The notes beneath the pieces are model-generated. The model did not search any database. It had not been told where the DNA came from and saw only the letters and a program-made list of their open reading frames with translations. Source: Blepharisma japonicum (taxonomy: Eukaryota; Ciliophora; Heterotrichea; Heterotrichida; Blepharismidae). From it: DNA of 64,000 nt. The stretch covers positions 186,001 through 250,000 of the forward strand of contig CATKHK010000040.1 of NCBI GenBank assembly GCA_949751835.1, in the 5' to 3' direction. Shown one piece after another: positions 20,695 to 31,945 of the stretch (positions within the stretch are counted from its first letter, which is position 1; every line of letters begins with the position of its first letter). Both the position numbers and the translations under genes were made by a program.

Positions 20695-21894
20695 ATGAAC
20701 AATCCACCTAACTTTCAGCTTGCCCCATCAGCATCTCCGTCTTTATCACGACTTGTTTCTGATAGCAATTTTTTTGCTGTTTCTGGCACAAGATCTCCTC
20801 AGCCCTTCCAAAATCCTATGAGCACGCCATCAGGTCTCCCATCAGGATATGGAAGTAATCAATACTCGAACTATCCCAAGCCAGGGATAACCCAAAATTC
20901 ATTTTTTACAAATCCTCCTCAGTTATCTTCTCTTTCTATGCCTCAGACATCTTTTTACACTAATCCTATGCCTACAACTTCACTTACAGCTCCTTCTACT
21001 ATGTATCCTCAATGAAGCATGGCTCCTCCAACTTCGTCTCAGCCACCCCAGACAAGAACCAATTTTGAAGATTCTGGGTTTTGAAGGTACAAAAAAGTAG
21101 AAACGCTATCAGAAGGCTACAAAAAAGCAATTTATGAAATACAGCAGGATATTGATGGAAATGATATATCTCTTAGAAATTCTGAATCTACTCTAGAAAT
21201 ACTGTCAGAACAGCAAATAAGGGTAAAAGACAAAACTAATCAGCTGTTTAGTTACTCTAAAAAGGTGATTTCTAGACAAAGAAGATGCCAAAATGCTCTT
21301 GATATATTGAAAACCTTCGAAAACAATATAGCGAAATATGTGAGAGAATTTATCAAGATAACTGAGCAATGCAACCAAGCTGATGCTTTCCACAAAATCC
21401 AAGCCCCAGCCTCGTTTTTGTCAGATATTTTAAATAACTGTGAAACTCAAATAAAAGAAATGGAAAGGAATATAAACGATATGGAAGAAATCATTAAATT
21501 AGAAACAAGTAGGCCTCAATTTTCACTGCTTGTTCAAACTATTAGTCTGATGATGGATAAATTTAAAATAGTTGGAAGTATCTCTGCAGATCTTCATAAT
21601 AAAGTTTTGGAGTTCCAGCATAAAGCTTCAGAAATGGTAAGGGATAATTTTCATCAAGAGCTGCCATTAAATTTGAATGAAATTAAAGATGAAACGGAGC
21701 TGCTGACGTTTAAAGCTGAAGAAAGCATTTTTTCAGGTATTCAGCAAAGTGAGAGTAAGAGAGGTTCGTTTACAGGTAATAAAGAAAATGATTTTAATAG
21801 GTATCAGCCAGTCAAGCAGCCGTATTCAATACTCAAAGAGACTATTGTAGGAAAAACTGGCATTTTGCAATCGCCAACGCCAAGGAAATTGTAA
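20695..21894 (+). CDS. Nucleoporin Nup58/p45-like protein
   Basis: A 399-residue frame from ATG 20695 to TAA 21894, with TGA (Trp) at 21013-21015 and at about 21082. The first 125 residues are low-complexity Ser/Pro/Asn/Phe/Gln/Thr as in nucleoporin linkers, with almost no FG dipeptides left. The rest is coiled coil; residues from about 235 (APASFLSDILNNCETQIKEM) follow the pattern of the Nup58 coiled-coil domain (APADYF...QLQQY in animals). Nup58 joins Nup62 and Nup54 in the central channel of the nuclear pore. The match is by eye and modest; another coiled-coil nucleoporin is possible. Confidence 0.55.
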
Positions 21895-22076
21895 TTAAAT
21901 GAGTTTTATTTTAATTTGTAAATAATATCTAAATTAAAATTTTTAATTATATTTAAATTACGATAATTTTTTTAAATTATTTATGGAAAGTTATAAGATT
22001 TATTTTAATTATTATATCTTTATATTCAACTATATCCTCTATCTCATAATTTCCGAAAACCGATTCATATTTTATT

Positions 22077-24431
22077 ATGGTCAAAGAAGGGGTTGAATTA
22101 ACTGAGCCTCTTCTCCCCAAATCAGGGAGAATAGAAGCAGGATCATTTAAAGAAGACTACCAGTATATTTTTATCTTCCCAAACCATTTTTCCAGAGATG
22201 AAGAAGTAATCAAACCGCTCAACCAAAAAATAAGTATCAGTAGATGCAAAGAAATTTTTAAAACTACTTTCAAAATCAGTGAAGAAGAAGGAAAGCAAGA
22301 AAGCATAGAAATGAATCTTAAAAAAGAAGCTAGTCAGCATGCTGCGCTCCGCCATGGCTGGATCAGTGAGATGTGGAGAGGTTTCGCTAAGGAAAATGTT
22401 GGGGAAGTTGAATTCCGAAAATTCCTGAACTTAATTATTACTTGTGTCCTTAGAGTGATGCAGGAAGACCTAAAATTAGATCTAAAGCTTTTCTTTTCCA
22501 GAGATGAAGACGAGATTTTTTGTAAGATCCGCGCCAGTGAACACAATTTTAAAGTCCAAGCGGATTTGATGGATTATCACTTACAGCTCAAAAGACCTGA
22601 AGGCGCAATAAAATCTGGCTACAGCCTGATATGCCCTTATGGAAGATTCGAAAAAAATAAAGACGAAGATCAACAAAAGTCAGGCCCAGTTCTCCAAAAA
22701 AAGGTTATAAAAGATGTAGAAAGCAACTACAAAAAATATGGACTGGACGAAAGACAGGATAAAAATGGAAACGGGGTGACTATGTTTAAGTATAAAGACA
22801 AGGTAAAAATTCTCCTTGCAATGATTTCTTCAGTTATTGATATAGGGGAACTTCTAGATAATGAAATCTTGATAAACCATTATTCTCTGCATAATGAAGA
22901 GCAACTGACTTGGCTTAAAGACAACTGGGGATCTTTTGCAATGTTTTGGAAGCCTCAACCATTAAGAAAAATAAGAAATTACTATGGAGAAAAAATCGCT
23001 ATGTACTTTGCATGGCTGCAATATTATGTCGCGTGGCTTGTTGCGCCTGCTTTAGTTGGCCTTTTAACTTTTATAGTAGAATTTGTAAAGGATGATCTTG
23101 ATGATAATGACCCTAAAATGACCCTTTCTGAGATATCATTATTAGCATTTTCACTTGTTTTAGCATTAGGATCAACGCTGTTAGACCAGCTTTGGATTAG
23201 ACGGCAAAACGAGCTTTCTTGGATGTGGGGAACTACCGATATCCAAGAAGTAGAACAACAAAGACCTACTTATAAAGGAAAATATGGGGTTGACCCTGTA
23301 ACAGGCCGTAAAAAGAAAATTTCTCAAAAATCTATATGGGAAACAATCAAGCGAAATATCAGCATGTCAGTAGTTTTTATTTGCATTGCCAGTGCTATTG
23401 TAGCTGTAGTTGGTATTATGCTTTACCGTGATGTTTATATTAACTACTCATGGGGTCCTCTTTCCTGTGCAGTTTTAAATGCGATTCAAATAAGAATCCT
23501 GAATTTGATTTATCGAAAAATTGCCAAGTTTTTCACAGAATGGGAAAACTATGAGTATGATACTGAATACAATGATGCTTTATGCATAAAGCTTTATTTA
23601 TTCCAATTTGTCAATAGTTATGCTTCTTTATTCTATTTAGGGTTTTATAAATGCTATGGAGACGAGGACAATTCTATATGTTTAGATGAACTGTCATTGC
23701 AACTTCAAGTTATCTTTATATTTAATGTGATTTGTAATTTCTTTGAGCTAGGAATTCCTTATTGTGCTAATGCATACAGAAATCGAGTAGAAAAGAAACA
23801 TTTGAAAACAATGGCTGAGTCTGGGCATAAAGGAAGAAAGTCAATGACATATACTGAAAAACAAGCAGCTTTGTCAGAGTATGAAACACCACTTGACGAT
23901 TATATGGAGCTTATTATTGATTATGGCTATGTTGTCATGTTTTCAGCGGCATACCCTATTGTACCATTAATAGCGCTTATAGTAAATGTTATTGAAGTTA
24001 GGGTAGATGCATTTAAATTATGCCATTTAATGAAAAGACCATATCCTACCCCTGCAAACTCCATTGGTGAATGGGAGTCAATCATCAGGACCATTTCTGT
24101 TATTGGAGCTTTAACTAATACCTCTATTATTGTTTTTACTGCAAATATTTTTGATTTAACTGATTTTGCAACTAAATGGGCTTATTTTATGGTTATTGAA
24201 CATGTACTTTTAGTGTTTAAATTCTTAATCAGTAGGCAGGTTCCTGATATTCCAAATGATGTGAAGAAAGGAATTATATGGAGCAATAGGACTGCAGATG
24301 AAAAAATCTATGGGAAGAGCAGTGATGTAGATCAACAAAGATTATTGAGAAATTTGAACTTTAGACCAAGCCCGAATGCGCTTAAAGAGAAAGCTATTTT
24401 AGACCCAGAAAAAATTGCAAGCTCAGATTAG
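22077..24431 (+). CDS. Anoctamin (TMEM16) family channel/scramblase
   Basis: This 784-residue membrane protein has the anoctamin layout: a cytosolic N-domain to about residue 290, the hallmark first membrane stretch (EKIAMYFAWLQYYVAWLV), and about ten hydrophobic segments. The signature ENYEYDTEYNDALCIKLYLF, followed by QFVNSYASLFYLGF, is also present. The C-terminal region around residues 620-655 (LIIDYGYVVMFSAAYP) holds the helices that supply calcium ligands in characterised members. Anoctamins are calcium-activated chloride channels or lipid scramblases of the plasma membrane or ER; which of these applies cannot be read from the sequence. No intron or TGA codon is needed. Confidence 0.93.
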   Translation: MVKEGVELTEPLLPKSGRIEAGSFKEDYQYIFIFPNHFSRDEEVIKPLNQKISISRCKEIFKTTFKISEEEGKQESIEMNLKKEASQHAALRHGWISEMWRGFAKENVGEVEFRKFLNLIITCVLRVMQEDLKLDLKLFFSRDEDEIFCKIRASEHNFKVQADLMDYHLQLKRPEGAIKSGYSLICPYGRFEKNKDEDQQKSGPVLQKKVIKDVESNYKKYGLDERQDKNGNGVTMFKYKDKVKILLAMISSVIDIGELLDNEILINHYSLHNEEQLTWLKDNWGSFAMFWKPQPLRKIRNYYGEKIAMYFAWLQYYVAWLVAPALVGLLTFIVEFVKDDLDDNDPKMTLSEISLLAFSLVLALGSTLLDQLWIRRQNELSWMWGTTDIQEVEQQRPTYKGKYGVDPVTGRKKKISQKSIWETIKRNISMSVVFICIASAIVAVVGIMLYRDVYINYSWGPLSCAVLNAIQIRILNLIYRKIAKFFTEWENYEYDTEYNDALCIKLYLFQFVNSYASLFYLGFYKCYGDEDNSICLDELSLQLQVIFIFNVICNFFELGIPYCANAYRNRVEKKHLKTMAESGHKGRKSMTYTEKQAALSEYETPLDDYMELIIDYGYVVMFSAAYPIVPLIALIVNVIEVRVDAFKLCHLMKRPYPTPANSIGEWESIIRTISVIGALTNTSIIVFTANIFDLTDFATKWAYFMVIEHVLLVFKFLISRQVPDIPNDVKKGIIWSNRTADEKIYGKSSDVDQQRLLRNLNFRPSPNALKEKAILDPEKIASSD

Positions 24432-24561
24432 TAATAAGTAACCCAATTTAAATTAAAAATGATGATATAGTCAAGTGAAGTATTTTCACAGATTATTCGG
24501 CCTGCAGAAATTTTATTCTGCATGTTAATTTATCAAATGAAAATTTCCATGAGATTATAAT

Positions 24562-25302
24562 TTATTTTTTAGCTTTATGAGTCTGCTTTTCTTTTGTTGA
24601 AGCGATTTCTGCTTCAAGATCACTAAGTTTAATTTTTAATCTAGGATCGTTTGGTGTCTTTTTAAGCTTCTTCTGAAGGTCTTGCTTTCGAATCCCTAAA
24701 ACTTTCATATGTAATTCTAAATAGTCAGCATCATCTTTTGTTTTCTTTTCTTCATTGAACTCTCCTACCTGCTTTTTAATTCCTTCGATATCATTTTTTA
24801 TTTTTTCTTGCCATGTATTAACTTTTTCCACATAAGCTCTCACTTTATCTTCAAATAAACCCACAAATTTGTCATCAACCTTATTTTTTTCCAAAATTTT
24901 AAGAAATTCATTGATGCTAATCTCATCAGGAAACTCAATATTTTTCCCTATTTCTCTAAAAATTTCTCTCAAAAGCTGTCCAGTAACACCTTCAGGTACT
25001 GCCAGATCTATTTTTATAAATAAATCACTCAGTTTATTTTCAATCTCTGTATCTAAATTTGTTTTTCCTCTGGTTTGCAAAGAGCAAGGATCATATCTTA
25101 CCTCAGGAACTAAAAATGTTTTCCCCTTAATTCATAATTCAGATATAGAATGCGTCATAATAACAGCTATTTTAGTTTGTAAGAATAAATTTGTTGCACC
25201 TATGAATCCTCCTAAAATAAATAAAAACCTTTTTTCTCGTTTTGCTAAATAAATCATTCTTTCTTTGAATTTCATTGTTTTGGTTCTCATTAGTTCATTC
25301 AT
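24562..25302 (-). CDS. Single-pass membrane protein with coiled-coil tail, unknown function
   Basis: From ATG 25302 to TAA 24562 the frame gives 246 residues, with one TGA read as Trp (SELWIKGK). A basic N-terminus (MRTKTMKFKERMIYLAKREK) precedes one membrane helix at about residues 25-42 (FLFILGGFIGATNLFL). The rest is soluble, acidic then Lys-rich, with coiled coil toward the end (KVLGIRKQDLQKKLKK). The positive residues before the helix suggest a cytosolic N-terminus. Starting at the internal TTG at 25080, as a TGA-as-stop reading suggests, would lose the membrane helix. No known family is recognised; mitochondrial or ER anchoring is possible. Confidence 0.65.
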
Positions 25303-25473
25303 AGTATCTGCGTTTAATAGCCCTTCTTTTCTTTTAGGCTAAGTTATAATTACAATGTGCTCTGCAAGCCTCACAAATGAGAACCTTCTAAACAAAACCA
25401 TTTATTAAAATTATTTATCATCAATTTTATTATTTGGCAAACCTTATAGAAAAACAACTTATTTATATTATCA

Positions 25474-26319
25474 TTATAAATTATTAGTTGCTTCTACTCT
25501 TTCTTTCTTTCTCTCCAAAATTTCTTCTATTTTGAATACTTTTTCATAAATTCCATCAATAACAGCATTGGAAGCTTGATTTTTATTTCTTCGGTTAATA
25601 TCATTGATGAAACATTTTTTTACAATATCATAAGCTTGCAGAATCCCTATTAATCTTTCCTGTCCAATTTTATTAGAAACATCTACAAGATCTTCATTTC
25701 CTACTATATTTTTTAGCGGATTCTTAATCAATTCTGTGTATTTTGGGTCTTCTCCGAGCCTTTTGCTATAGCTTTTAAGGAGATTTATAATTTTTTCTGA
25801 TTTTTTTAAGGATCTCTCTGCATTGAAAACAGTTGGGTTATATTTTTTTGATTTTTGCACAAATTTTTCAATAGTTTCTTCTTCATATTCATTAGCTTCG
25901 TCGTTTCTTAAGAATCAGATGCCATCGACCTGTTCGAAGATTTCCATTTTACTCACACCAGTTAAACAGCTTTTTGGATCTTTGCTTTTATATTTGTTTC
26001 CAGTTGCTGATCGTAAGCCGCCAATATCTCTTCTCACATTTTCTAGAATGACTTCTTCAGTTGTTGGCCCATTTTTCCTTAGATAGTTTATCACATATCC
26101 AGGTAAGGTATTATTAAACTTCCTAATTGGGTCATCAGGCTGTCTAACATTCTTCCTTTTTTGAGGCAAATCTTGAATATTTAGCACCTGATCATCTGGA
26201 GGAGGATTATTAATTTGTGACATCAAATACTGGCGACTGAAGTAGCTCTGCTGATTATTGTTGTTAATATTGTTGAAAAGCTCTGAATAGCTTGTCCCAT
26301 TCGAAGGATCTGACGACAT
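25474..26319 (-). CDS. Possible winged-helix protein, 281 aa
   Basis: One frame from ATG 26319 to TAA 25474 with a single TGA (Trp) at 25912-25914. The N-terminus is Asn/Gln-rich. Residues about 70-137 (LPGYVINYLRKNGPTTEEVI, then VSKMEIFEQVDGIWFLRND) have the spacing of a winged-helix/HARE-type fold, with a final strand ending in WFL. The C-terminal half is helical and charged. This combination would suit a chromatin or transcription-associated protein, but the assignment rests on pattern only. Its start is only 35 bp from the divergent TMEM222-like gene. Confidence 0.55.
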
Positions 26320-26354
26320 TTTCTACTAATTATAACTTTTTCGCAATAAATTAT

Positions 26355-26897
26355 ATGAAAAATAAAGTAAAATACGAACCACAGCACGACGATGACTCTC
26401 GGACAACAGAAGAGGGCGATGAAGACAAGAAATTCCCTTATTGCCTTGTCTGGACGCCTTTGCCTTTAATCACAGTTATTTTGCCTTTTATTGGACATCT
26501 CGGGATTTGTACATCAGAAGGAGAAATTCATGATTTTGCTGGGTCACATACAGTTAATATAGATCATATGGCATTTGGTGCTCCTACAAAATATGCAAAA
26601 TTAGATTTTGGGAATAAAGATATTTGGAATGGTGCAATTTTTGAAGGAGACAAGCGCTTTAAAGAAGAAACACATAATTTGTGCTGTAATAATTGCCATA
26701 GCCATGTAGCGTATGTACTGAATCAGGCAGGGTATAAGGGAACTCAATGAAATATGTTTAAAGTTTTTTGCTTGATATCGCTTAAAGGCCAATATGTTGG
26801 ATTTAAAGGATTTGCGAAAACATATGTGGGGTTTGTAGTTATGATCCTTATTTTTTCGATTTTAATCTATTTCCTATTTGCGTTTGATATAATCTAA
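26355..26897 (+). CDS. TMEM222 / RTE1 (DUF778) family membrane protein
   Basis: The 180-residue product, with one TGA as Trp (26748-26750), carries the family signature: PYCLVWTPLPLITVILPFIG, then HDFAGSHTVNIDHMAFGAPT, then NNCHSHVAYVLN. The C-terminus has a hydrophobic helix (VGFVVMILIFSILIYFLF). The family occurs in animals (TMEM222) and plants (RTE1, which affects the ethylene receptor ETR1 at the Golgi/ER); the biochemical activity is unsettled, though its conserved His and Cys residues (HDFAGSH, CCNNCHSH) have suggested catalysis. Only 20 bp separate its TAA from the next gene's ATG. Confidence 0.92.
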
Positions 26898-26917
26898 TTA
26901 TTGAAAATTATTAAATA

Positions 26918-28922
26918 ATGATAGATGAGAAGACTGGACAACTGGCAGGAAATTTAACCACTGTCCAGGTATACTCTTATTCAATAATTGACTTGATGTC
27001 ATTTTTATCAGGCCTTCTTCTAGTATGACTATATTTGCGAGTACGAAGATTATCAGAAACCCCTGGATTTTTAATCCTCATGCTATGTGAAATTTTATCC
27101 CTTCAATCATTTTGCTATGTATATACTGCATATCACTTTATTATTACCCAGTAAACAATAACACAGAGAATTGAAAAACGGTTCTACATGCTTTTTGCAT
27201 GGAATTCTAATGACCTTTTTGATAGCTTTATCATGAAATATAGCTTTGTGTTTGGCTATAGAACTATTACTTCAGACAAATATGAACACAAAGAATGATG
27301 AATCAAGACTATGATATTACCAAACCACTTCTTATATAGGGGCTTTTGCATTTACCTTACCAATTACAATAACTGGAGGTCATGGGTTATCAATAGATGG
27401 GATTTGTTCCATTACGAAAGACTCATGAGGAAATTTACTTATGTGGGTATTTTACCTTTATTTGCCAATTTATCTAATGTGTGGTTTTTCTATTATAGTT
27501 TCATATATAAAAAAACCAAGGAAAAAAGTGGCGATTAGAAATGGTATTTTGCTTCTGGTTTTTGTTTTCTTATCTTTACCATATACATTGGAACACTTGA
27601 TAGCTTACAATTTCCCGTATACTGATTTATCAGGGTTAAAAGAATTTGCTATAATCTGCCGAAGTTTTGTTGGGCTTATTATTTGTGTTATCAGATCTAC
27701 AGATAGTGAAATAAGGGAGACTGTAAAAAAAATGTCCCGTGTTTCTAGCATTATGGACCCTGTATTTTTTATATAGCTAATTGAAAACGATTTGTTTAAT
27801 CTGGCGACTGTTTCTATATTAGAAAGTGTGCTAACTAAAAAAGATGTAGATGTGAAAGAGATGGAAAATGACAGGCTAAAAATCACGTTGCTTTGCTTGT
27901 CAAACCTGATTGGAAAAATCCACACAAATGCTCAAGAGCTGCACTATCAAAATTTTCCATGGCCGGAAAATTTTTATAATGATAAAATAGACCATGAAAT
28001 TGTTGAAGCTGATATTACGAGCTCAGAGCTACCTGAAGAGCAAAAAAAGAAATGTAAAAATAATTTAGTCCAAAGATTCAGCTGCAAAATAGTTGAATAT
28101 GCTCCAATGGTTTTTTTCCACATTTTAAGCCAAGATGGAATATCTCAGAGTGATATTATTCAGAACTTAAAAGAAGGGATTTCTGAAGAACAAATTGATT
28201 TGAACTTATCTGGATACCCTACACGGTCACTTCACAATTCTCCATTTCACTCGAAATATTTATTGAGAGAAATTTCAGATGAAGAACTGGAAATGTTTTT
28301 ATCATCTCTTCCGAAAATTCATAAATATATAACAGAAGATTCCCACAATAAATCCTTACTTGTCAGAGTTTTAGGACTATTTTCTTTTTTCCCCAAATCA
28401 AAACGCTCATATAATGTAATCCTTCTAGAGAACATAGTCCCTCATGATGCTATAGCTTTTGCTTTTTTCGAACTAAAAGGCACAAAGCTTAATAGACAAG
28501 TGTTATCTGATCCTTCCACATTTACCATAAAAAATTGTCCAACTGAGTATTTATTAAAAGACCTTGATTTCTGCCAAATTCAGCAGAATATTTACTTATC
28601 ATATTCCGACCAAACTTGGCTAAAATTAGTGATTGAAAAAGATGTCCAATTTTTAAAAGAAATGGGTTCAAGTGAATATTCGTTATTTTTAACAATTGCA
28701 CCTTCTATATACAAAGAAGATTTGCAGCATCGATATGGAAGACACGTTTTTAATGGCCAAGAAGAAGATAGAGACAAAATTTATATTTTAGGGTTAATGG
28801 ATATTTATATTAACACCAAAAAAAAGTCACCAAAAACGCCTAGGATTGAAGAATCGCCTGAAAGATATGCAGCAAGATTTCTGAACTTTTTTGAAAGTAT
28901 TATTAAGTGCGACTCTTTATAA
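26918..28922 (+). CDS. 7TM receptor fused to a PIP-kinase-like domain (GPCR-PIPK type)
   Basis: Two introns, 27151-27166 (gtaaacaataacacag) and 27762-27776 (gtattttttatatag), join three exons into 657 residues; several TGA codons encode Trp. Seven hydrophobic helices lie between about residues 20 and 275 (for example FLSGLLLVWLYLRV, LLMWVFYLYLPIYL, ILLLVFVFLSLPYTL), resembling the cAMP-receptor-like GPCR group. From about residue 377 a PIP-kinase fold follows: LLVRVLGLFSFF, FFELKGTKLNRQ, LLKDLDF, EYSLFLTIAP and YILGLMDIYINTKKK. GPCR-PIPK fusions are known from oomycetes (GKs) and Dictyostelium (RpkA). Here key positions differ: Arg440 for the ATP-site Lys, Glu508 for the Asp of DLKGS, Glu576 for the Asp of MDYSLL; Asp618 is kept. 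The domain may be a pseudokinase or act atypically. Confidence 0.85.
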
Positions 28923-29117
28923 TAAACCAGAAGTTAAGTTAAGGATACAAGTTAATAAGAAAACTTATTAATATATTTATTTTTATAATTTTGTATCTGA
29001 ACAGTTACTATCTTTATTTTATTATGATTAACTTCTCTCAAAATATGCTGATTTTTGTTATTTAAAATCTATTTAGAGTATAATTCTTTATCTATCTTAT
29101 GAGTCCCTATTTAAAAA

Positions 29118-29582
29118 ATGGAAGATCCTGAAGTAGTAGCAGCTCGTGCAAGACTTGCAGCAAAGTTTGGTGACTCCACAAGAATTGGAGGAAAAGGTTC
29201 AATGAAGCGAAAAAACAAAGTAGCTCATAAGACTAACTCAGTAGATGAAAAAAAGTTAATGTCCAATCTCAAAAAATTGCAAGTGCAACCCCTTCCAGCT
29301 ATTGAAGAAGTGAATTTCTTTAAAGATGATAATACAATTTTGCATTTCACAAATCCCCAAGTTCAAGCTAACATCAAGGATAACTTTTTCTTAGTCCAAG
29401 GCACAGGAGAGTCAAAAACCTTTGCAGACCTGATGCCAGGTATCCTTAACCAACTCGGTCCTAAAAACCTAGAGTTTTTGAAAGATTTTGTACAAACCAA
29501 TGCATCTAAGCCAGCTGGTGAAGAAGATGTCCCAGATCTCGTTGGTGAACAGAACTTTGAAGACATTGCAAACCAAGCCTAA
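29118..29582 (+). CDS. Nascent polypeptide-associated complex subunit beta (BTF3)
   Basis: This 154-residue protein matches NAC-beta over its length. The basic N-terminal ribosome-binding segment (RIGGKGSMKRKNKVAHK) is followed by the NAC domain (LQVQPLPAIEEVNFFKDDN, then VQANIKDNFFLVQGTGESKT) and the usual C-terminal LGPKNLEFLKDF. NAC-beta pairs with NAC-alpha at the ribosome tunnel exit, shields emerging chains and controls SRP access. There is no intron or TGA codon. It lies convergent with the poly(A)-binding protein gene, 75 bp apart. Confidence 0.96.
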   Translation: MEDPEVVAARARLAAKFGDSTRIGGKGSMKRKNKVAHKTNSVDEKKLMSNLKKLQVQPLPAIEEVNFFKDDNTILHFTNPQVQANIKDNFFLVQGTGESKTFADLMPGILNQLGPKNLEFLKDFVQTNASKPAGEEDVPDLVGEQNFEDIANQA

Positions 29583-29657
29583 ATAATGAATTTAGCTTAA
29601 CTTTTTAATAGGAAATAATTATTAAGATGTTACATTACCATTTTAAGCATTTTAGCC

Positions 29658-31274
29658 TTATTTAGCATCCAGCAACTTTAAGAGATCGGAGTTTGTTGCC
29701 CAAGCTTTTCTAAGCACTTCAATGGCTTCTGTAACTTTGACGAGGAGAAGAGGAGGGTTCTGTAATAGTCCAAGGAGCTCAGCGTTATCCATTTCAAGAA
29801 GCATACCAGTAATTTTCCCTGCAACTTGCTGATTAGAAGATTTTAAGACATGAGGATAAATTGCCTCACCAATCATACGCTTTTTGACTTCTGTAGCAGC
29901 AGCAGTGAAGTCAGCCAAACTAAAAGGAAGCTGGGCAACAGGAGGAGGCTGAGGAGGTGGAGGATAATGGACGAAGGGTTGCGAAATAAGCAGCTGGCTG
30001 GGAGCTTCTGGTACAGGCTTTGGTCTCATCTGCATAGGTCCAGGAGCCCTCATTCCTCTACCTGCTCCCATCATATTCCCCATCATCCCATATTCCCACA
30101 TCTGGCTTTGTATCTTCCTCATCTTCATCATCCCTACCAATTTCGCTACCTCTTCCCTAGGTTTTCAATGTGCAACAAACAGTCTATTTCCTTCCAAAGT
30201 TGTATCTCTCAACACAGCTAGTGCTTTATTTGCATATTCAGCTTGTGCATAGCATACATACGCAATTCCTTTAGGTGTCCATTCCTTAACCTGCTTGCCT
30301 TCCTCAAACCTCACATTTTCCGTCTTTGGGATTAGCACAGACTCTATTTGTCCATATGCTTCACAGATTTTCCTTAATTTTTCTTCATCAATGGCAGGCG
30401 GAATTCCTCTAATATAAAGATTTTTTCTTTTCCAGTCCTCAATTTTCTTTTGATAATTAGCTTTATTTATGGACAGCCTTAATGCTTTTTTCATATGAGG
30501 GACTACTAATCATGTGAAATTTCCTTCTGTTTTTCCATTCATTTCTTCTGAAGCCTTTTTGGCATTTTCTGGGGTATCAAAGCAGACAAAGCCAAAAAAC
30601 CTTGGTTGGCCTTGGAATTCATTTCTCATCACAACGTGGGAAGTGATGGTGCCAAATATAGAAAATCGCCTGTGGAGATCGTCGACTGATAATGAGGAGT
30701 CAAAACCTCTTACGTATAAATTGCGATTATTTGACATATCGTTGCGTTCTTTCATAGGAACGAATTTCTCGACAGTTAGTCTGTTTCCATTGAAATCTCT
30801 GGCTTTTGTGGATTCTAATGCTTTTTTAGCTGATTCTTGCTTTTCGAATTGGACAAAGCCATAGCCTCGAGGAAGCTCATTGGAGTCGTAAACTAATTTT
30901 GTGGACAAAATACTACCATAGACACTGAAAAAATCATCCAATTCTTTACTTGTGACGTTTTCAGGCAGGTTGTTGATAAATAAATTAGCTTCTGGGTCGC
31001 GCTCTCTGCAATATTTCATAACTCTAATATGCTTTCCTTTGACATCAAGCCCATTCAACTCAACTCTTGCAGTATTTGCTTGAGTTGGGTCTGTGAAGCT
31101 TACAAAGGCAAAACCTAGTGAAATTCTTGTGTCGATGTGTCTTAGAACTCTTATAAAAACTACTTGACCATATTTTGAAGTGAGTTGAAACAGGTCTGAT
31201 TCTGAAACGCTAGGATGAAGATCTCCTATAAAAATTTGTGATCCTTGATTACTTGCTTTCCCTTGGGCTTGCAT
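29658..31274 (-). CDS. Cytoplasmic poly(A)-binding protein (4 RRMs + MLLE)
   Basis: ATG 31274 to TAA 29658 gives 538 residues with TGA read as Trp at about 30507 and 30162, joining three pieces. Four RRMs are recognisable by RNP2/RNP1 pairs: IFIGDL/LGFAFVSF, LFINNL/GYGFVQF, LYVRGF/FFGFVCF and LYIRGI/GIAYVCY. A Pro/Met-rich linker follows, then a C-terminal MLLE domain (VAGKITGMLLEMDNAELL) that binds PAM2 motifs. PABP coats poly(A) tails and links them to eIF4G and deadenylases. The protein is somewhat shorter than animal PABPC1, mostly in the linker. An upstream TTG (31292) was not used as start. Confidence 0.95.
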
Positions 31275-31945
31275 TATTATCAAAAAAGACAAATGTTATA
31301 ATGGTATCCATTTATCTGAAAATTAGAGATGCAGAAATATAGTAGGCATGAATAATGATATTTTTAATAGAAAAATTGAAATAAAAGAGGAAGGAGGAGA
31401 GGTAATATAGAATTATTGGACTTGGGAAAAATCTCTAGGAGTTTACTTAATTGCTAATGGATAGTTTTTAGAAGATTATCGAATTTAAAGCTTTTAGAAA
31501 TATGATTTATTTAGATTTAAAAGAAGATTTTTAATCAGATAGATGCCAAATATTAAGGTAAGAAAAAACCATGCCAAATATAAAAGAATTCAATAGATAT
31601 AAATAATTATATATGTTCTATGCATAGATAGTGGATCAATATATAATTATCTTATTATTGGTTTATGTGCCGGCCAATAGTATATGCCTTTTAAGAGAAT
31701 TGATTAAATATGACTTAAAAATTTTTTCAAAGAAATCTCTTATTCACTAAAAATAAAAATTTTGGAAATTTTCATACAGGACGCAAATAAAGCTAAATTG
31801 TTTCCTACTTATCACCTTTCTTATATTCAGCCAAAAATATTTGATTAAACAATATCATACCAATAATTTATTTTTTTTTCCTAGTCAGATCAGAAACTTA
31901 AACACAAAATTTATGGAAAACTATGTTATGTTTATTATTATCAGT
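31275..31945. other. Intergenic region, AT-rich
   Basis: About 670 bp between two minus-strand genes. It is AT-rich, with no frame of protein-like composition on either strand and no obvious repeat. It should hold the PABP promoter. Confidence 0.5.
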
